64,000 nucleotides of DNA from Sediminispirochaeta bajacaliforniensis DSM 16054. GTDB taxonomy: Bacteria > Spirochaetota > Spirochaetia > DSM-16054 > Sediminispirochaetaceae. The stretch is from positions 20,696 to 84,695 of the forward strand of contig NZ_KB899424.1 of the NCBI RefSeq assembly GCF_000378205.1, written 5' to 3'. The position numbers and the translations under genes were made by a program. The notes under the pieces are model-generated. The model was given only the letters and a program-made list of their open reading frames with translations. It made no database searches and had not been told where the DNA came from. Of this stretch, positions 33,529 through 43,196 are shown one piece after another (the first letter of the stretch is position 1; each line of letters begins with the position of its first letter).

Positions 33529-34884
33529 ATGCGCAAACCACTTCCCTATGTAATTATAGGCTTTGCACTCTTAGCCGTTTTTCCTCTTGCCGCGCAGAGC
33601 GATGAAAACCAAGATATAATACAAGAAGGGGAACATCCGGCGTTTCATTTCCAGACCACCATAGCGTTGGGGGCTAAAACCTTTAACGAAGAGGACGGCG
33701 AAGTTACCTACAGTATGATCAGTTTTACTCCAGACCTCTCCTTCGGTAAAGTAGGCATCGGTTTGGACCTCACTCTGCATTATCAGAGTGCCGACGGCTT
33801 TGAGGTACGGGAAGAAGATTGGGTTCCAAAAGATGGAAAGAGCTTCCTCGATCTGTACCTCCCCATCTTTCGTTATGTCCGCTACGGAGAGAAAGGTGAT
33901 GATCTATATGCGAAAATCGGAACCATCGAAGACGGAACCCTTGGCAACGGCTTTATCATGCGCAACTACTCCAACGCCCTCTTCCTTCCCGAGCAGAGGA
34001 TCGTAGGTATTGCCCTCGATCTTGACGGGCGGCTCTTCAATTTTCCCTACATCGGTCTGGAAACCTTTACCGGTAACCTTGCCCGTTTCGATGTTTTCGG
34101 TACCCGCCTCTATGCACGGCCCCTTGCAGCCACGGAACTGCCGCTTCTCAATAACCTGCAGATCGGAGTGAGCTATGCCGCAGATTTCGATCCCGAAGCA
34201 AACTATGACTTTACCGTCTATACCGACAGTGGTACGGTTTCCATGTTCGATGTCGATTTTCAGCAGCCGCTGCTTACCGGGGACCTCGCAACCCTTGTCT
34301 TATTCGGTGATGTGGCCCTCCAGACGGGCGACGACGATCCTCATAGTGGTGCAATGACGGGTTTCGGAGGCAAGCTTTGGGGCTTTCTCCAATATGGTTT
34401 CAGCCTGCTTTTCCTCGGTGACAACTTCGTGCCCTTCTATTTCGACGCCACCTATGATCTCTACCGCGAAGCAAAATACGCGATCTACTCGGGAGAGTTG
34501 GAGAGCGACGGCTACAATGGCTGGATGACCGTCGTCGGTTTCTCTTTTCTTGGCGATATGCTGGCATTTTCAACCACCGTCGACGGTTCATTTGCCCCCG
34601 ACAACAGCACCGAAGATACTAAACTCCTTACCTATCCCCATCTCCGCGGGACGCTAAGTGTGGGAGAGGGATTACTACCCGGCTTCTTTTTCGACGCCTT
34701 TTACGACAAGCGGTATATCAACAGTTTTGATGATTTTGGCGATCCGGAAAACGCCACTATAGGTGCCGAGGTCAACTATAAAACGGGACCGGCGGTTATT
34801 ACCCTCGGTTACAATCTACGATACGTACCTGAAGACGGATCCTGGGAGACCAGCAGCAGTCTGACGAGTTCCATCAGTTTTTAG
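33529..34884 (+). CDS. Outer-membrane beta-barrel protein
   Basis: 451 residues. The signal peptide is YVIIGFALLAVFPLAAQS (cleavage after LAA or AAQ). The mature chain is a succession of amphipathic strands (FGKVGIGLDLTLHYQSADG, FLDLYLPIFRYVRYGEKGD) ending SSLTSSISF, a barrel-type C-terminal Phe. The segment LYAKIGTIEDGTLGNGFIMR through FGTRLYARPL aligns by eye with the C-terminal half of the next protein (YLRLGNLRTMTIGHGILMK through GGRMVLRPFG), so the two are paralogous barrels. AAAGGAGGGG precedes the ATG. The next gene starts 14 nt downstream. Function unknown; probably a porin-like or scaffold protein. Confidence 0.72.
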   Translation: MRKPLPYVIIGFALLAVFPLAAQSDENQDIIQEGEHPAFHFQTTIALGAKTFNEEDGEVTYSMISFTPDLSFGKVGIGLDLTLHYQSADGFEVREEDWVPKDGKSFLDLYLPIFRYVRYGEKGDDLYAKIGTIEDGTLGNGFIMRNYSNALFLPEQRIVGIALDLDGRLFNFPYIGLETFTGNLARFDVFGTRLYARPLAATELPLLNNLQIGVSYAADFDPEANYDFTVYTDSGTVSMFDVDFQQPLLTGDLATLVLFGDVALQTGDDDPHSGAMTGFGGKLWGFLQYGFSLLFLGDNFVPFYFDATYDLYREAKYAIYSGELESDGYNGWMTVVGFSFLGDMLAFSTTVDGSFAPDNSTEDTKLLTYPHLRGTLSVGEGLLPGFFFDAFYDKRYINSFDDFGDPENATIGAEVNYKTGPAVITLGYNLRYVPEDGSWETSSSLTSSISF

Positions 34885-34898
34885 GTAAGGAGGTAACT

Positions 34899-37136
34899 AT
34901 GCGAAAAGCTGTCGCGATCCGGATCATACCGGTAATCCTACTTTTACTATTTCTTTCATCCACGGCTTTCGGTCAGTATGGAGAGCCTAAAGCAATTATT
35001 GCGTATGCTGCCGACGAATTCGAACTCGAAGTCGTCGATGCCGGCGGAAATATCCTTACCAATGTCACTATCGGTACTCAGCTTTCAGAGGGAGACACCA
35101 TACGGACCAATGGAACGGTGGCGGAGCTTTCTCTTGATCCCAACGGATCCATTATCAAGCTTGCCCCCAATACGGTATTTACTATTAACCAGTTCCAACG
35201 TTCGGATGATACCGTAAACGATTTTCATATGGTGGCAGGAAAGCTGAGAACAATTGCTGCCCGGGGTTCTCTTACCAATCGATACAGACTCAGCACACCC
35301 TCCGCCGTCTGCGGTGTCAGGGGGACCGACTTTGGGCTAATCTCGATTCCGGGATCCGAAGAAAGGGCCTTCGTCGTCGACGGATTGATCGATTATACCA
35401 ACAATATGGGGCAAACCATCAGCCTCGCTTCAGGAGAGATTGCGGACGCCCTTGCCGCCACCTTCGAAGCGATTCAAGCCTCTCAGCAACAGATGCAGGA
35501 TTTGCTCAGCGATATGGTTTTCGAACAGCTCGATCCGAACCTCGTTCCGGGCCATACTCCCCAGGTCCAAGAACAGCCCCCGGCAGAAGAGGCACCTGCC
35601 GAAGAGCCTCAGGCAGAGACCCCTCCCCCCGAAGAGAATAAGCAGCAGCCCCCGGCAGAAGAAACGATAACAACGGCGAAAACAGCACCTGTGCTGCCTG
35701 AAACAGCCTCTGCCGCTGGATCGGGCAAGGCGAAAGGAGATGGGGCCCTTGGAAAATTGGGAAACATCCTCGGACTTCAGATCGGGACCGTAACCATCGA
35801 TGGCCTGACCTATTCGAAGGCCGTGCTGCAGCCTGTCTTCGAGATTGGAAAGCTGAAAGCGGCCCTCTACCTTCCCATCATCTACACCAACGATCTCTTT
35901 GATTCCGATGACTGGTATCGCCCCAGGGGAAATAACGAATGGTCCTTCGGTGCCGACCATGATTGGGAGGGCGATCCCCTCGATGCCGCAGGTGATCTTT
36001 TTTCCGACATCTTCCTGAAAATCCGTTATGTCGAATACGGAGATAACAGGAATCCCTTTTACCTGAGACTTGGCAATCTACGAACCATGACCATCGGACA
36101 CGGCATACTTATGAAGGATTATGCCAACGATTTCGACTTTCCTGCCATTCGGCGAATTGGTTTCAATACAGGTATTCAAGGGAATAAGATCGGTCTGGAA
36201 GCGGTCGTCAACGATCTTAGCAAACCGGAAATCTTCGGAGGCAGAATGGTATTGCGTCCTTTTGGAATGGCCTTTCCCCTCGGCTTCGGTTTTTCAGGGA
36301 TTATCGATATCGATCCCGACAGCATGACAGATCCCCTCACGGCCCCGACGGATATGCCGAGCGATATCATGCTCTCTGCCGCAGCTGTCGATATGGAATT
36401 ACCGGTTATCCAAAAGAGTGCTTTGTCCATTATTCTTTACGGCGATATGGCGGCGATGGTACCTATCATCGACGGAAATTTCGAATTTGATGCCGTATGG
36501 GATGATGGTGCCTCTTCGATTAGCGGCCTCCGGAATTACGGAGTGGACAGCGGTCTCTTCGGTAACATTATCTTTCTCGATTACCGTCTCTCCTATCGTT
36601 ATTACGATGGAGTATTCCATCCGACACTTTTCGGGCCGAATTACGAAAGGCTTCGTGGTATCTATGCCGTCGAGGCATACAACTACCTCCAGGATCCATC
36701 CTCTTCCGACTATGACAGAAGCGTCATGGGAATATACGGAGAAGCCGGAGCAACCCTTTTTCAGGCGTTTAGGATAGAAGCAAGCTATTTCGGACCATGG
36801 AGCCCCGACGGAGGGGAAGTTGAAGAAGATGAAATGAGCCTGACTTTGAGCATACTACCGGAGGTGATTCCCGTTCTCGGGATCTACGGCTCTGTTACCT
36901 ATTCGAGAACGAAATTCTTCCCGCTTCTGGCAGGAAGTAGTGATGAGGATCTTTCACTCTTCGATGCATACGCAGCCTTCAGCGGGGGAATCGTCTATCC
37001 CGCTGCCCCGACCCTTGATATCGCGCTTTCAGTGGGGACCGCAATGAAGTATGACGGTCAGGATCCTGTCTATAATGACGACGGGACTCCCGATATGGCT
37101 CCAAGTTTTACCCTTGAAACACGCATACACTTTTAG
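34899..37136 (+). CDS. FecR-domain protein fused to an outer-membrane beta-barrel
   Basis: 745 residues. A signal peptide (residues 1-26, ending STAFGQ) is followed by a FecR domain at ~30-190. That domain shows LSEGDTIRTNGTVAELSLD, GKLRTIAARGSL and SAVCGVRGTDFGL, whose AVCGVRGT(D/E)F signature is diagnostic. A Pro/Glu-rich linker occupies ~220-262. The C-terminal ~480 residues form a beta-barrel paralogous to the preceding gene product. In Bacteroidota and Proteobacteria FecR is a periplasmic signal transducer between an outer-membrane receptor and a sigma factor; here it is joined directly to a barrel and no membrane-spanning anti-sigma segment is seen. GGAGG lies six bases before the ATG. 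Confidence 0.78.
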   Translation: MRKAVAIRIIPVILLLLFLSSTAFGQYGEPKAIIAYAADEFELEVVDAGGNILTNVTIGTQLSEGDTIRTNGTVAELSLDPNGSIIKLAPNTVFTINQFQRSDDTVNDFHMVAGKLRTIAARGSLTNRYRLSTPSAVCGVRGTDFGLISIPGSEERAFVVDGLIDYTNNMGQTISLASGEIADALAATFEAIQASQQQMQDLLSDMVFEQLDPNLVPGHTPQVQEQPPAEEAPAEEPQAETPPPEENKQQPPAEETITTAKTAPVLPETASAAGSGKAKGDGALGKLGNILGLQIGTVTIDGLTYSKAVLQPVFEIGKLKAALYLPIIYTNDLFDSDDWYRPRGNNEWSFGADHDWEGDPLDAAGDLFSDIFLKIRYVEYGDNRNPFYLRLGNLRTMTIGHGILMKDYANDFDFPAIRRIGFNTGIQGNKIGLEAVVNDLSKPEIFGGRMVLRPFGMAFPLGFGFSGIIDIDPDSMTDPLTAPTDMPSDIMLSAAAVDMELPVIQKSALSIILYGDMAAMVPIIDGNFEFDAVWDDGASSISGLRNYGVDSGLFGNIIFLDYRLSYRYYDGVFHPTLFGPNYERLRGIYAVEAYNYLQDPSSSDYDRSVMGIYGEAGATLFQAFRIEASYFGPWSPDGGEVEEDEMSLTLSILPEVIPVLGIYGSVTYSRTKFFPLLAGSSDEDLSLFDAYAAFSGGIVYPAAPTLDIALSVGTAMKYDGQDPVYNDDGTPDMAPSFTLETRIHF

Positions 37137-37148
37137 TATGTTCTGACT

Positions 37149-38990
37149 ATGGAGAGAAAACAACAGGACCGATCCCGAAGCATTCATCTGCTTCGGGACC
37201 AGGTCGCCCGAAAAATAGCGGCCGGCGAGGTTATCGACCGGCCTTTTTCTTTGCTTCGTGAGCTAATGGACAATGCCGTGGATGCCGGAGCAGATACCAT
37301 TGACGTCCACCTTACAGGCGGAGGCACCCGAAGTGTTCGAGTAGTCGACAATGGTTGCGGAATGGAACGGGAAGACCTGGAACTCTGCTTTCTTCCCCAT
37401 GCCACCAGCAAAATTTCCGAGGTCGAAGATCTCGATAGGATAACGAGCCTGGGCTTCAGGGGTGAAGCACTTTCTTCCATAGCCGCCTGCAGTAGGTTGA
37501 GGATTACCAGTGCCGTCGCCGAAGGAGATGCCTTCACCATAGAGGTGGACAACGGAAAGCTGCTTTCTCTCCAGCCGTCGAAGGGTAGAAAAGGAACTAT
37601 TGTCGAGGCATCAGATCTCTTCTATTCCATACCTGCCCGAAAGCGTTTTCTCAAGAGTGATCAGGCTGAATTGTCGGCATGCCGTAAGCTCTTTGCGGAA
37701 AAGGCCCTCGCTTTTCCCGAAATCAGCTTCCGTCTTTTTTCCGAAGGGGAGCTGAAACTCTTTCTTCCGGCCTCGTCCCTCATTGATCGAGTCACGGCCT
37801 CCTATCCCAGTCAGGTACATTCCTCGATGATCCATACAATCCAGGGAGCCGGAGAAGGCTTTCGCTTCGCAGCCCTTGGTTCAGGGCTCTCGCTTTATCG
37901 AAAAGACAGGCGTTACATCCATATCTATGTCAACAAGCGAAAAATCGATGAATTTTCCCTGGTCCAGGCCGTTAGTTACGGATACGGCGAATACCTACCG
38001 GGGGGAACCTTTCCTGTCTGTTTCCTTTTTCTCGAGGTTGATCCCGAACGGGTGGATTTCAACATTCATCCGGCAAAAAAAGAAGTACGCTTTCGAGGCC
38101 TCAAAGAGATCCATCATCAGGTCTCCTCGGGAATTCGCGACTTCCTTCGCAGCAAGTGGCCGACGCCCCTGCCCTATGAGATACCGGCCGCAAACGATAG
38201 TCCTGACCTTTCCGAAGGGGAGAAAAATGATTTCGGCTCCCCAAGTTTTTCAAAACCATTCTACGACAAGGCCTCCTTTTCAAGGTCCACTATAAGCCCT
38301 CGGACGAAAGGTTCTTTTTCTTTTTCATCATCACCGCCTTCGCCCCCGGCAAAAAGCAATACCGAACAAAATCGCCAGTTCTACGATCGCTTCGAACAGA
38401 CCCGAAGCCGGCAGGAACAGCAAGCCGCAGAGGAATCGCAGGCCTACGACTTTCGCTACCTCGGACAGGTTTTCGGCCTCTTCCTTGCCGCGGAAAAGGA
38501 GGGAACTTTCTACCTCATCGACCAGCATGCGGCCCATGAGAGGATTCTCTACGAACGGTTTGTAGCGGGTGCATCGCATAAACAGCAACTTCTTATACCA
38601 AAACGGCTGCAACTCGACGATGAAGGCAAAACCCTGCTTCAAGGTCAAATCGATTACTATCGCGGGCTGGGAATCGTTATCGAGGGAGAAAAGGAGGGAG
38701 ATAATCTGCTTTTGACAGCCCTTCCGGAAAGCTGCGTTCATCTTGAGAAGGAGATCACAACCTTCATCGAAAGCCAGGAAACGGGAAGCGACGGCTTTTC
38801 CGAACGGATCTTCGCCAATCTCGCCTGCAAAGCCGCTATAAAAGAGGGGGAATTTCTTCCCCCGGAAACGGCCAAAAAGATCATTGCCGGGACCTTCGCC
38901 CTAAAACAGCACCGCTGTCCCCACGGAAGGCCCCTCTATTTCTCTGTTACCGAAAAGGAACTCTACAAGGCCGTGGGAAGAACCTTTTAG
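37149..38990 (+). CDS. mutL: DNA mismatch repair protein MutL (endonuclease type)
   Basis: 613 residues. The N-terminal GHKL ATPase has IAAGEVIDRP, LRELMDNAVDAGA (catalytic Glu kept), DNGCGM, ATSKI and GFRGEAL. The C-terminal domain has the endonuclease motif DQHA-x2-E-x4-E (DQHAAHERILYE, from about residue 458), plus the metal-site motifs ACKAAIKEG and CPHGRP. This means the protein nicks DNA itself, as expected in bacteria without MutH. A variable Ser/Pro-rich linker lies at ~335-420. It starts 12 nt after the FecR-barrel gene and has no clear ribosome binding site. mutS is not in the window. Confidence 0.96.
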   Translation: MERKQQDRSRSIHLLRDQVARKIAAGEVIDRPFSLLRELMDNAVDAGADTIDVHLTGGGTRSVRVVDNGCGMEREDLELCFLPHATSKISEVEDLDRITSLGFRGEALSSIAACSRLRITSAVAEGDAFTIEVDNGKLLSLQPSKGRKGTIVEASDLFYSIPARKRFLKSDQAELSACRKLFAEKALAFPEISFRLFSEGELKLFLPASSLIDRVTASYPSQVHSSMIHTIQGAGEGFRFAALGSGLSLYRKDRRYIHIYVNKRKIDEFSLVQAVSYGYGEYLPGGTFPVCFLFLEVDPERVDFNIHPAKKEVRFRGLKEIHHQVSSGIRDFLRSKWPTPLPYEIPAANDSPDLSEGEKNDFGSPSFSKPFYDKASFSRSTISPRTKGSFSFSSSPPSPPAKSNTEQNRQFYDRFEQTRSRQEQQAAEESQAYDFRYLGQVFGLFLAAEKEGTFYLIDQHAAHERILYERFVAGASHKQQLLIPKRLQLDDEGKTLLQGQIDYYRGLGIVIEGEKEGDNLLLTALPESCVHLEKEITTFIESQETGSDGFSERIFANLACKAAIKEGEFLPPETAKKIIAGTFALKQHRCPHGRPLYFSVTEKELYKAVGRTF

Positions 38991-39021
38991 CCTACGCCTT
39001 GCGTTCTGCCGAGGTGGGAAA

Positions 39022-39054
39022 GGGCGGCCTTGAACGTGGGGCCGCCCCGCGTTT
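39022..39054. terminator. Bidirectional terminator between mutL and the TPR gene
   Basis: GGGCGGCC, a 10-nt loop, GGCCGCCC (39040-39047), then CGCGTTTT. The short T-run follows on the plus strand, so it mainly serves mutL. The genes converge here. Confidence 0.6.
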
Positions 39055-39060
39055 TCCATA

Positions 39061-41001
39061 CTAGCGAATCAGCTCCTCGATCTCCTGCTTCTTTGGATAA
39101 TCGGGCTGTTTTTCCAAAAGCTTGTTAAGGATGTTCTTCGCCGAATCGCTCTGGCCTTTTGCAAAAAGAAGCTTCCCAAGCTGATAATAGGCATCCCAAT
39201 AGCTCGGATCGACCTTTATAAGCTCCTGGAGGCTTCCGATGGCATCATCCTGGTCCCCGGTTTCGATGTATGCAAGGGAAAGATTATAGCGCATGAGGGT
39301 AGCATTCGGTTTCTTTTCGATTGCCGCCTTATAGTGTTTGATGCTGTCCTGGTAGAGCTCCTTGTGAAGGTAGACATTTCCCAGATTGTTGTTCACCTCG
39401 AGAGACTTCGGGTCGATCGCATAGGCGGCAAGTAGCTGATCAAGGGCCTCATCGTATTTTCCCTGATCATCGTAGAGTTTACCGAGGTTGATTTTCGGAG
39501 GAAGGTAGCCGCGGTCCTTGGCAATGGAGGCCTGATAGGCGCTCACCGCCCCGTCGCTGTTGCCGACCGCCTCACTCGTAAGGCCGAGGGTGTAGAGGTA
39601 AACGGCCGAAGAGGAATCAAGCTGAACCGCCTTTGCCGCATTCTCAAAGGCATCATTATTTTTGCCAAGCTGCAACTGGACCAGTGCGATATTATAACGT
39701 GCAACGGGGTCTTCAGAGTCGGCGGCAATGGCGCGCTTATATGCAGCCTCCGCCTCCTGATATTTACCGAGGGCGGTTAATGCTACGGCATAGGAGCCCT
39801 GGTAGATATTTCTGTCGGGCTGAAGAGCGGCAGCCTTCTGATAGTTTTCCGAGGCTTGTTTCATATCGCCTTTCTGCTTATACAATTCACCGAGCTGATA
39901 AAATGCAACATCACTCTCTTTATTGATCTGTGCAGCCTTGCCGAAGGCATTGATTGCCGCGTTGACATTGCCAAGCCGACGCTGGGTTACGCCGAGATTG
40001 AGATACGCCTTTTCATGCTGGGGATCGATATGGATGGCGGCCTCAAAGGATTGCCGTGCATCGTCATATTTTCCGGCACGATACTGCGCCTTTCCCAGTT
40101 CAAAGAGCAGATCGGCATTTTCAGGATTAAGCCGTGCAGCTTGTTTGTAGGAATCGATGGCATTGTTCCATTGCCGCTGCTTGCTGTACACCTTTCCGAG
40201 GGTGTTATATGGTACCCACAAATTGGGATCGCTTTGAATAGCGCGATTTGCGTAATCAACGGCCTTTTTAATATTCGAATCACTATTTTCGTCTTCCCGG
40301 AAAAAGGTTTCACCCGTATTTGCCAGAGCAGGAGCCGAAGAGGGATCGATATCGAGGGCCTCAGAGAAGAAGCCGCGAGCACCGATATAGTCTTTTTGAT
40401 CCATGGCTTCTTCACCCTGACGCACCAGATTCTTGAGTTTCTCAGCCTTTTCCCGTTCCGCCTTATCAAGGGCCGCAAGACGATCGGTTTCCTGACGCTG
40501 TCGCTCTTCCGCTGCCTTGCGCTGATCTTCCAGCTTGCGAAGCTCCTCCTGGCGTTTGGCCTCAAGTTGCCTATCCCGTTCCTGTTCGGCGGCGCTGGTT
40601 TCGCTACTTTTCAGGCTTTGACCAAGATCGGAAAGGGTGTCTTTCAGTGCATCCTGACTCTGTCGCTGCGCCTCAGCCGCCCTTTGCTCGGCCTGCCTCC
40701 GCTCCGCGATGATTTGATCACGCAGATCCTTGGCATCCTGGTCGTCGCCATTCTCAATCAAAAGGCCGTCCAGCAAATCGAGGGCGCGTTGATACTCCCC
40801 CTCTTTGAAATAATCTTGGGCCAGACGCAGGGTGTTTTCCCTCCGCTTGGCAACATCACTGACAACGGCCGAACCGCTGCCTTCGCCGCTGTCGGCCGTT
40901 CCCGTTGTCTGACGTCCCCTGCCTATCAGCAGTGCCCCTCCGCCGAGAAGAAGAAGGAGCGCCAAGGCCCCTCCGATGATTACTCCTTTACGCTTATCCA
41001 T
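39061..41001 (-). CDS. Membrane-anchored TPR protein
   Basis: 646 residues. One N-terminal membrane span (GVIIGGALALLLLLGGGALLIG, ~6-27) anchors a protein that is otherwise soluble, probably facing the periplasm. A first TPR-like unit (~50-95) is followed by a long charged, Gln/Glu/Arg-rich coiled coil (~105-195) and then about a dozen TPR units to the C-terminus (NAIDSYKQAARLNPENADLL and so on). TPR arrays bind partner proteins, so this is probably a scaffold for an envelope complex together with the upstream TPR protein, 18 nt away. GGAG lies five bases before the ATG. Confidence 0.82.
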   Translation of the reverse strand: MDKRKGVIIGGALALLLLLGGGALLIGRGRQTTGTADSGEGSGSAVVSDVAKRRENTLRLAQDYFKEGEYQRALDLLDGLLIENGDDQDAKDLRDQIIAERRQAEQRAAEAQRQSQDALKDTLSDLGQSLKSSETSAAEQERDRQLEAKRQEELRKLEDQRKAAEERQRQETDRLAALDKAEREKAEKLKNLVRQGEEAMDQKDYIGARGFFSEALDIDPSSAPALANTGETFFREDENSDSNIKKAVDYANRAIQSDPNLWVPYNTLGKVYSKQRQWNNAIDSYKQAARLNPENADLLFELGKAQYRAGKYDDARQSFEAAIHIDPQHEKAYLNLGVTQRRLGNVNAAINAFGKAAQINKESDVAFYQLGELYKQKGDMKQASENYQKAAALQPDRNIYQGSYAVALTALGKYQEAEAAYKRAIAADSEDPVARYNIALVQLQLGKNNDAFENAAKAVQLDSSSAVYLYTLGLTSEAVGNSDGAVSAYQASIAKDRGYLPPKINLGKLYDDQGKYDEALDQLLAAYAIDPKSLEVNNNLGNVYLHKELYQDSIKHYKAAIEKKPNATLMRYNLSLAYIETGDQDDAIGSLQELIKVDPSYWDAYYQLGKLLFAKGQSDSAKNILNKLLEKQPDYPKKQEIEELIR

Positions 41002-41019
41002 AGCCGCTCCATATTCGTC

Positions 41020-41745
41020 TTAATCAATAATATCAAAGGATCCTTCATAATCCTCGGTTTTTTCGGTCCCTGCCGAAAGATTGGTAGTGTCGCTCCCTGC
41101 ATTTTCCAAAGAACCGAGGACCTGATCCAAGAGGGCCTGCTGCCGCGCAGCCTCCTCCTTCTGCCTTCGCTGCTCTTCGAGTTTCTTACGCTCCTCTTCC
41201 TGTACCGCCCCGCTAAGCAGAGAAATCATCTTGTCGATGGCTCCCTTCTGGGGATCGTTCGGCTTGAGGACAAGGTACGTCTGATAATCGCTTACCGCTT
41301 CCCGATACGATCCCTTCTTTACCCGAAGATTTCCGCGGTTGAGATACGAGGGGGCAAAAGAGCCATTTGCCATGACACTCTTTCCATAATACTCAAGTGC
41401 CTTATCCGTTTGTCCGAGACGCAAATAGTTGTTTGCCATATTGAAATAGAAGGCATCCTTCGAAGCCGAAGAGGAGGCCAGTCCCCTTTCATATGCAGAG
41501 ATTGCATTTTCGTACTGCTCAAGCTGCTCATAGGCGATTCCGAGATATTGATAGGTCTTTGCGTTGGCAGGGTCCTCTTTTACGGCATTTTCGAGAACCA
41601 AGACGGCACGGGCCGGCTCATTATTCACAAAGAGTTTTTCTCCCTGTTCGAAGAGAGTCTCGGCGCCAATCGGGAAAGCAACAGAGAAAAAGGTTGTCCA
41701 GAGGAAAACAAGAGGAAGAAGCCTCATCTGGACATGTCGTTTCAT
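41020..41745 (-). CDS. Exported TPR protein
   Basis: 241 residues from the ATG at 41745; 41727 or 41799 are other candidates. A signal peptide (LLPLVFLWTTFFSVAFPIGA-ET) precedes three to four TPR units (YQYLGIAYEQLEQYENAISA, FNMANNYLRLGQTDKALEYY, LNRGNLRVKKGSYREAVSDY). A charged coiled coil rich in Glu/Arg/Gln (~170-205) and an acidic tail (TEDYEGSFDI) follow. It is the first gene of a two-gene TPR operon. The intergenic region is shared with the divergent third TPR gene at 41828, so the three are likely functionally linked. Confidence 0.78.
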   Translation of the reverse strand: MKRHVQMRLLPLVFLWTTFFSVAFPIGAETLFEQGEKLFVNNEPARAVLVLENAVKEDPANAKTYQYLGIAYEQLEQYENAISAYERGLASSSASKDAFYFNMANNYLRLGQTDKALEYYGKSVMANGSFAPSYLNRGNLRVKKGSYREAVSDYQTYLVLKPNDPQKGAIDKMISLLSGAVQEEERKKLEEQRRQKEEAARQQALLDQVLGSLENAGSDTTNLSAGTEKTEDYEGSFDIID

Positions 41746-41827
41746 TCTCCGTATTATTGTATCATGTTTAGTTCGTTTGACATGAATCATCTTTCTCACT
41801 TAACCTTATCTGAGGAGACGATATAAA

Positions 41828-43189
41828 ATGCCATTAGTCATCGCCCTCATTATCATACTCGGCATAGGAATCGGCCTGTTTACCTTTTTTCTTGTTCGGT
41901 CAATTATAGCACCGAAACAGGTTGCTTCCCTTGAAAACGCACTCAAGCAGGGAAAGCCGAATACCGTTGTCAGGATAGCAAAACAGATCATCGCAAAAAA
42001 TCCTCGCAATGCCGAGGCCCATTACTATCTTGGCCTTGCCTATTTGGCCCAAGAAAAACCGGAACTGGCCCTTATGGAACTGAAAACCGTCAATCAAATC
42101 GGGACCTTCGGTCCGGGGCTCTCCGAAGTGGCCTTTCGGAAAAGAATAGCCGATCTTTTTGAACGATTCAACCAGGAAGAAGAAGCCCTTAAAGAATACC
42201 TTCTGCTTATCAAACTGGAACCACAGAGCGCCAATCACTATTATAAGGCAGGTACACTCTTTGAATCTCGGCAAAGAAGTGAAAAAGCGCTCAACTATTA
42301 CAGGAAAGCAATCGAACTCGATCCACGTCACTCCGACGCCCATTACAGCCTGGGCTATGCCCTGTTTAGAGGTAAAAAGGTTGTTGAGGCGAAGATCGAG
42401 TTGGAAGAAGCTCTCAAACATAACCCGAATAACTACAAGGCCCACTTCTACCTCGGAAAGCTGTTGAAAGAGAACCACGACTACGTTGCGGCGCTTTTGA
42501 ATTTTGAGAAAGCACAACGGGATCCGGAGCTCAAGATACGGGCTCTTGTGGAACGGGGAAGCTGTTACATGCACATGAACAGCTTCGACAAAGCGGTGAC
42601 GGAACTGGAACGGGCCATCAAGCTTTCCAATAACGATAGTTCGCAGGAGGTGCTGTACGCCCGGTATTTTCTGGCACTTTGCTACGAAAAAAGCCGAGAT
42701 TTTGAAAAGGCAATAGAACAGTGGGAAGGAATTTACAAAAAGAAACCTTCTTTCCGCGACGTCGCCGAAAAACTGAGCCAGTACCAGGAGCTGCGGACAG
42801 ACGATCATATTAAGGATTATCTAACAGCAGGACCTGTCGAATTTCTTGAAATTTGCAAGGGCATAGCCCTTTCCATGGAGCTCAATATCCGGGATGTGAC
42901 CGACATCAAAAACGGCTGCCAAATCATTGCCGTGGAAAGCGATTCACGGTGGAGAAACGCAAAAAAGATGCCGAAACTCCTCTGGTTCCTCAGGGTTCCT
43001 GAGATGATAACCGAGTCGACGGTTAGATCGATCCTCGACGAAATGAAAAAGATGTCGGTTACCAGAGGTGTTATTTTTACCAGTTCGAATTTCTCCAGGC
43101 GGGCGGCCGAATTCAGTGAAAGCAGGCCCGTCGAGCTTATCGATAAGGATGCACTTCAAAACATACTCCGCAAGGTAAAATTGAATTGA
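41828..43189 (+). CDS. Membrane-anchored TPR protein fused to an Mrr-like C-terminal domain
   Basis: 453 residues. An N-terminal membrane span (LVIALIIILGIGIGLFTFFLV, 3-23) is followed by about seven TPR units (~30-330). The last ~110 residues resemble the C-terminal half of Mrr/restriction-endonuclease-like domains: VTRGVIFTSSNFSRRAAEFS then PVELIDKDALQNIL. The usual catalytic D-x(n)-ExK core is not intact (the corresponding strand reads CQIIAVESDSRWR), so the domain is probably a non-catalytic binding fold. It starts an operon with the metallophosphoesterase gene (7 nt) and the ParB-like gene, with GAGGAG before the ATG. TTGACA (41777-41782) may be its -35. Confidence 0.72.
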   Translation: MPLVIALIIILGIGIGLFTFFLVRSIIAPKQVASLENALKQGKPNTVVRIAKQIIAKNPRNAEAHYYLGLAYLAQEKPELALMELKTVNQIGTFGPGLSEVAFRKRIADLFERFNQEEEALKEYLLLIKLEPQSANHYYKAGTLFESRQRSEKALNYYRKAIELDPRHSDAHYSLGYALFRGKKVVEAKIELEEALKHNPNNYKAHFYLGKLLKENHDYVAALLNFEKAQRDPELKIRALVERGSCYMHMNSFDKAVTELERAIKLSNNDSSQEVLYARYFLALCYEKSRDFEKAIEQWEGIYKKKPSFRDVAEKLSQYQELRTDDHIKDYLTAGPVEFLEICKGIALSMELNIRDVTDIKNGCQIIAVESDSRWRNAKKMPKLLWFLRVPEMITESTVRSILDEMKKMSVTRGVIFTSSNFSRRAAEFSESRPVELIDKDALQNILRKVKLN

Positions 43190-43196
43190 GAAGTCT

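Noticed and set aside
39856..41826. 656-codon plus-strand open frame opposite the TPR genes
   Set aside because: It mirrors two well-supported TPR genes, has unnatural composition (Ile/Leu/Arg blocks with no family pattern) and no ribosome binding site; a shadow of repeated TPR codons.
39061..43189. DNA-level tandem repeats or CRISPR in the TPR region
   Set aside because: Similarity is at the protein level (TPR consensus) with diverged codons; no identical repeats with regular spacers.
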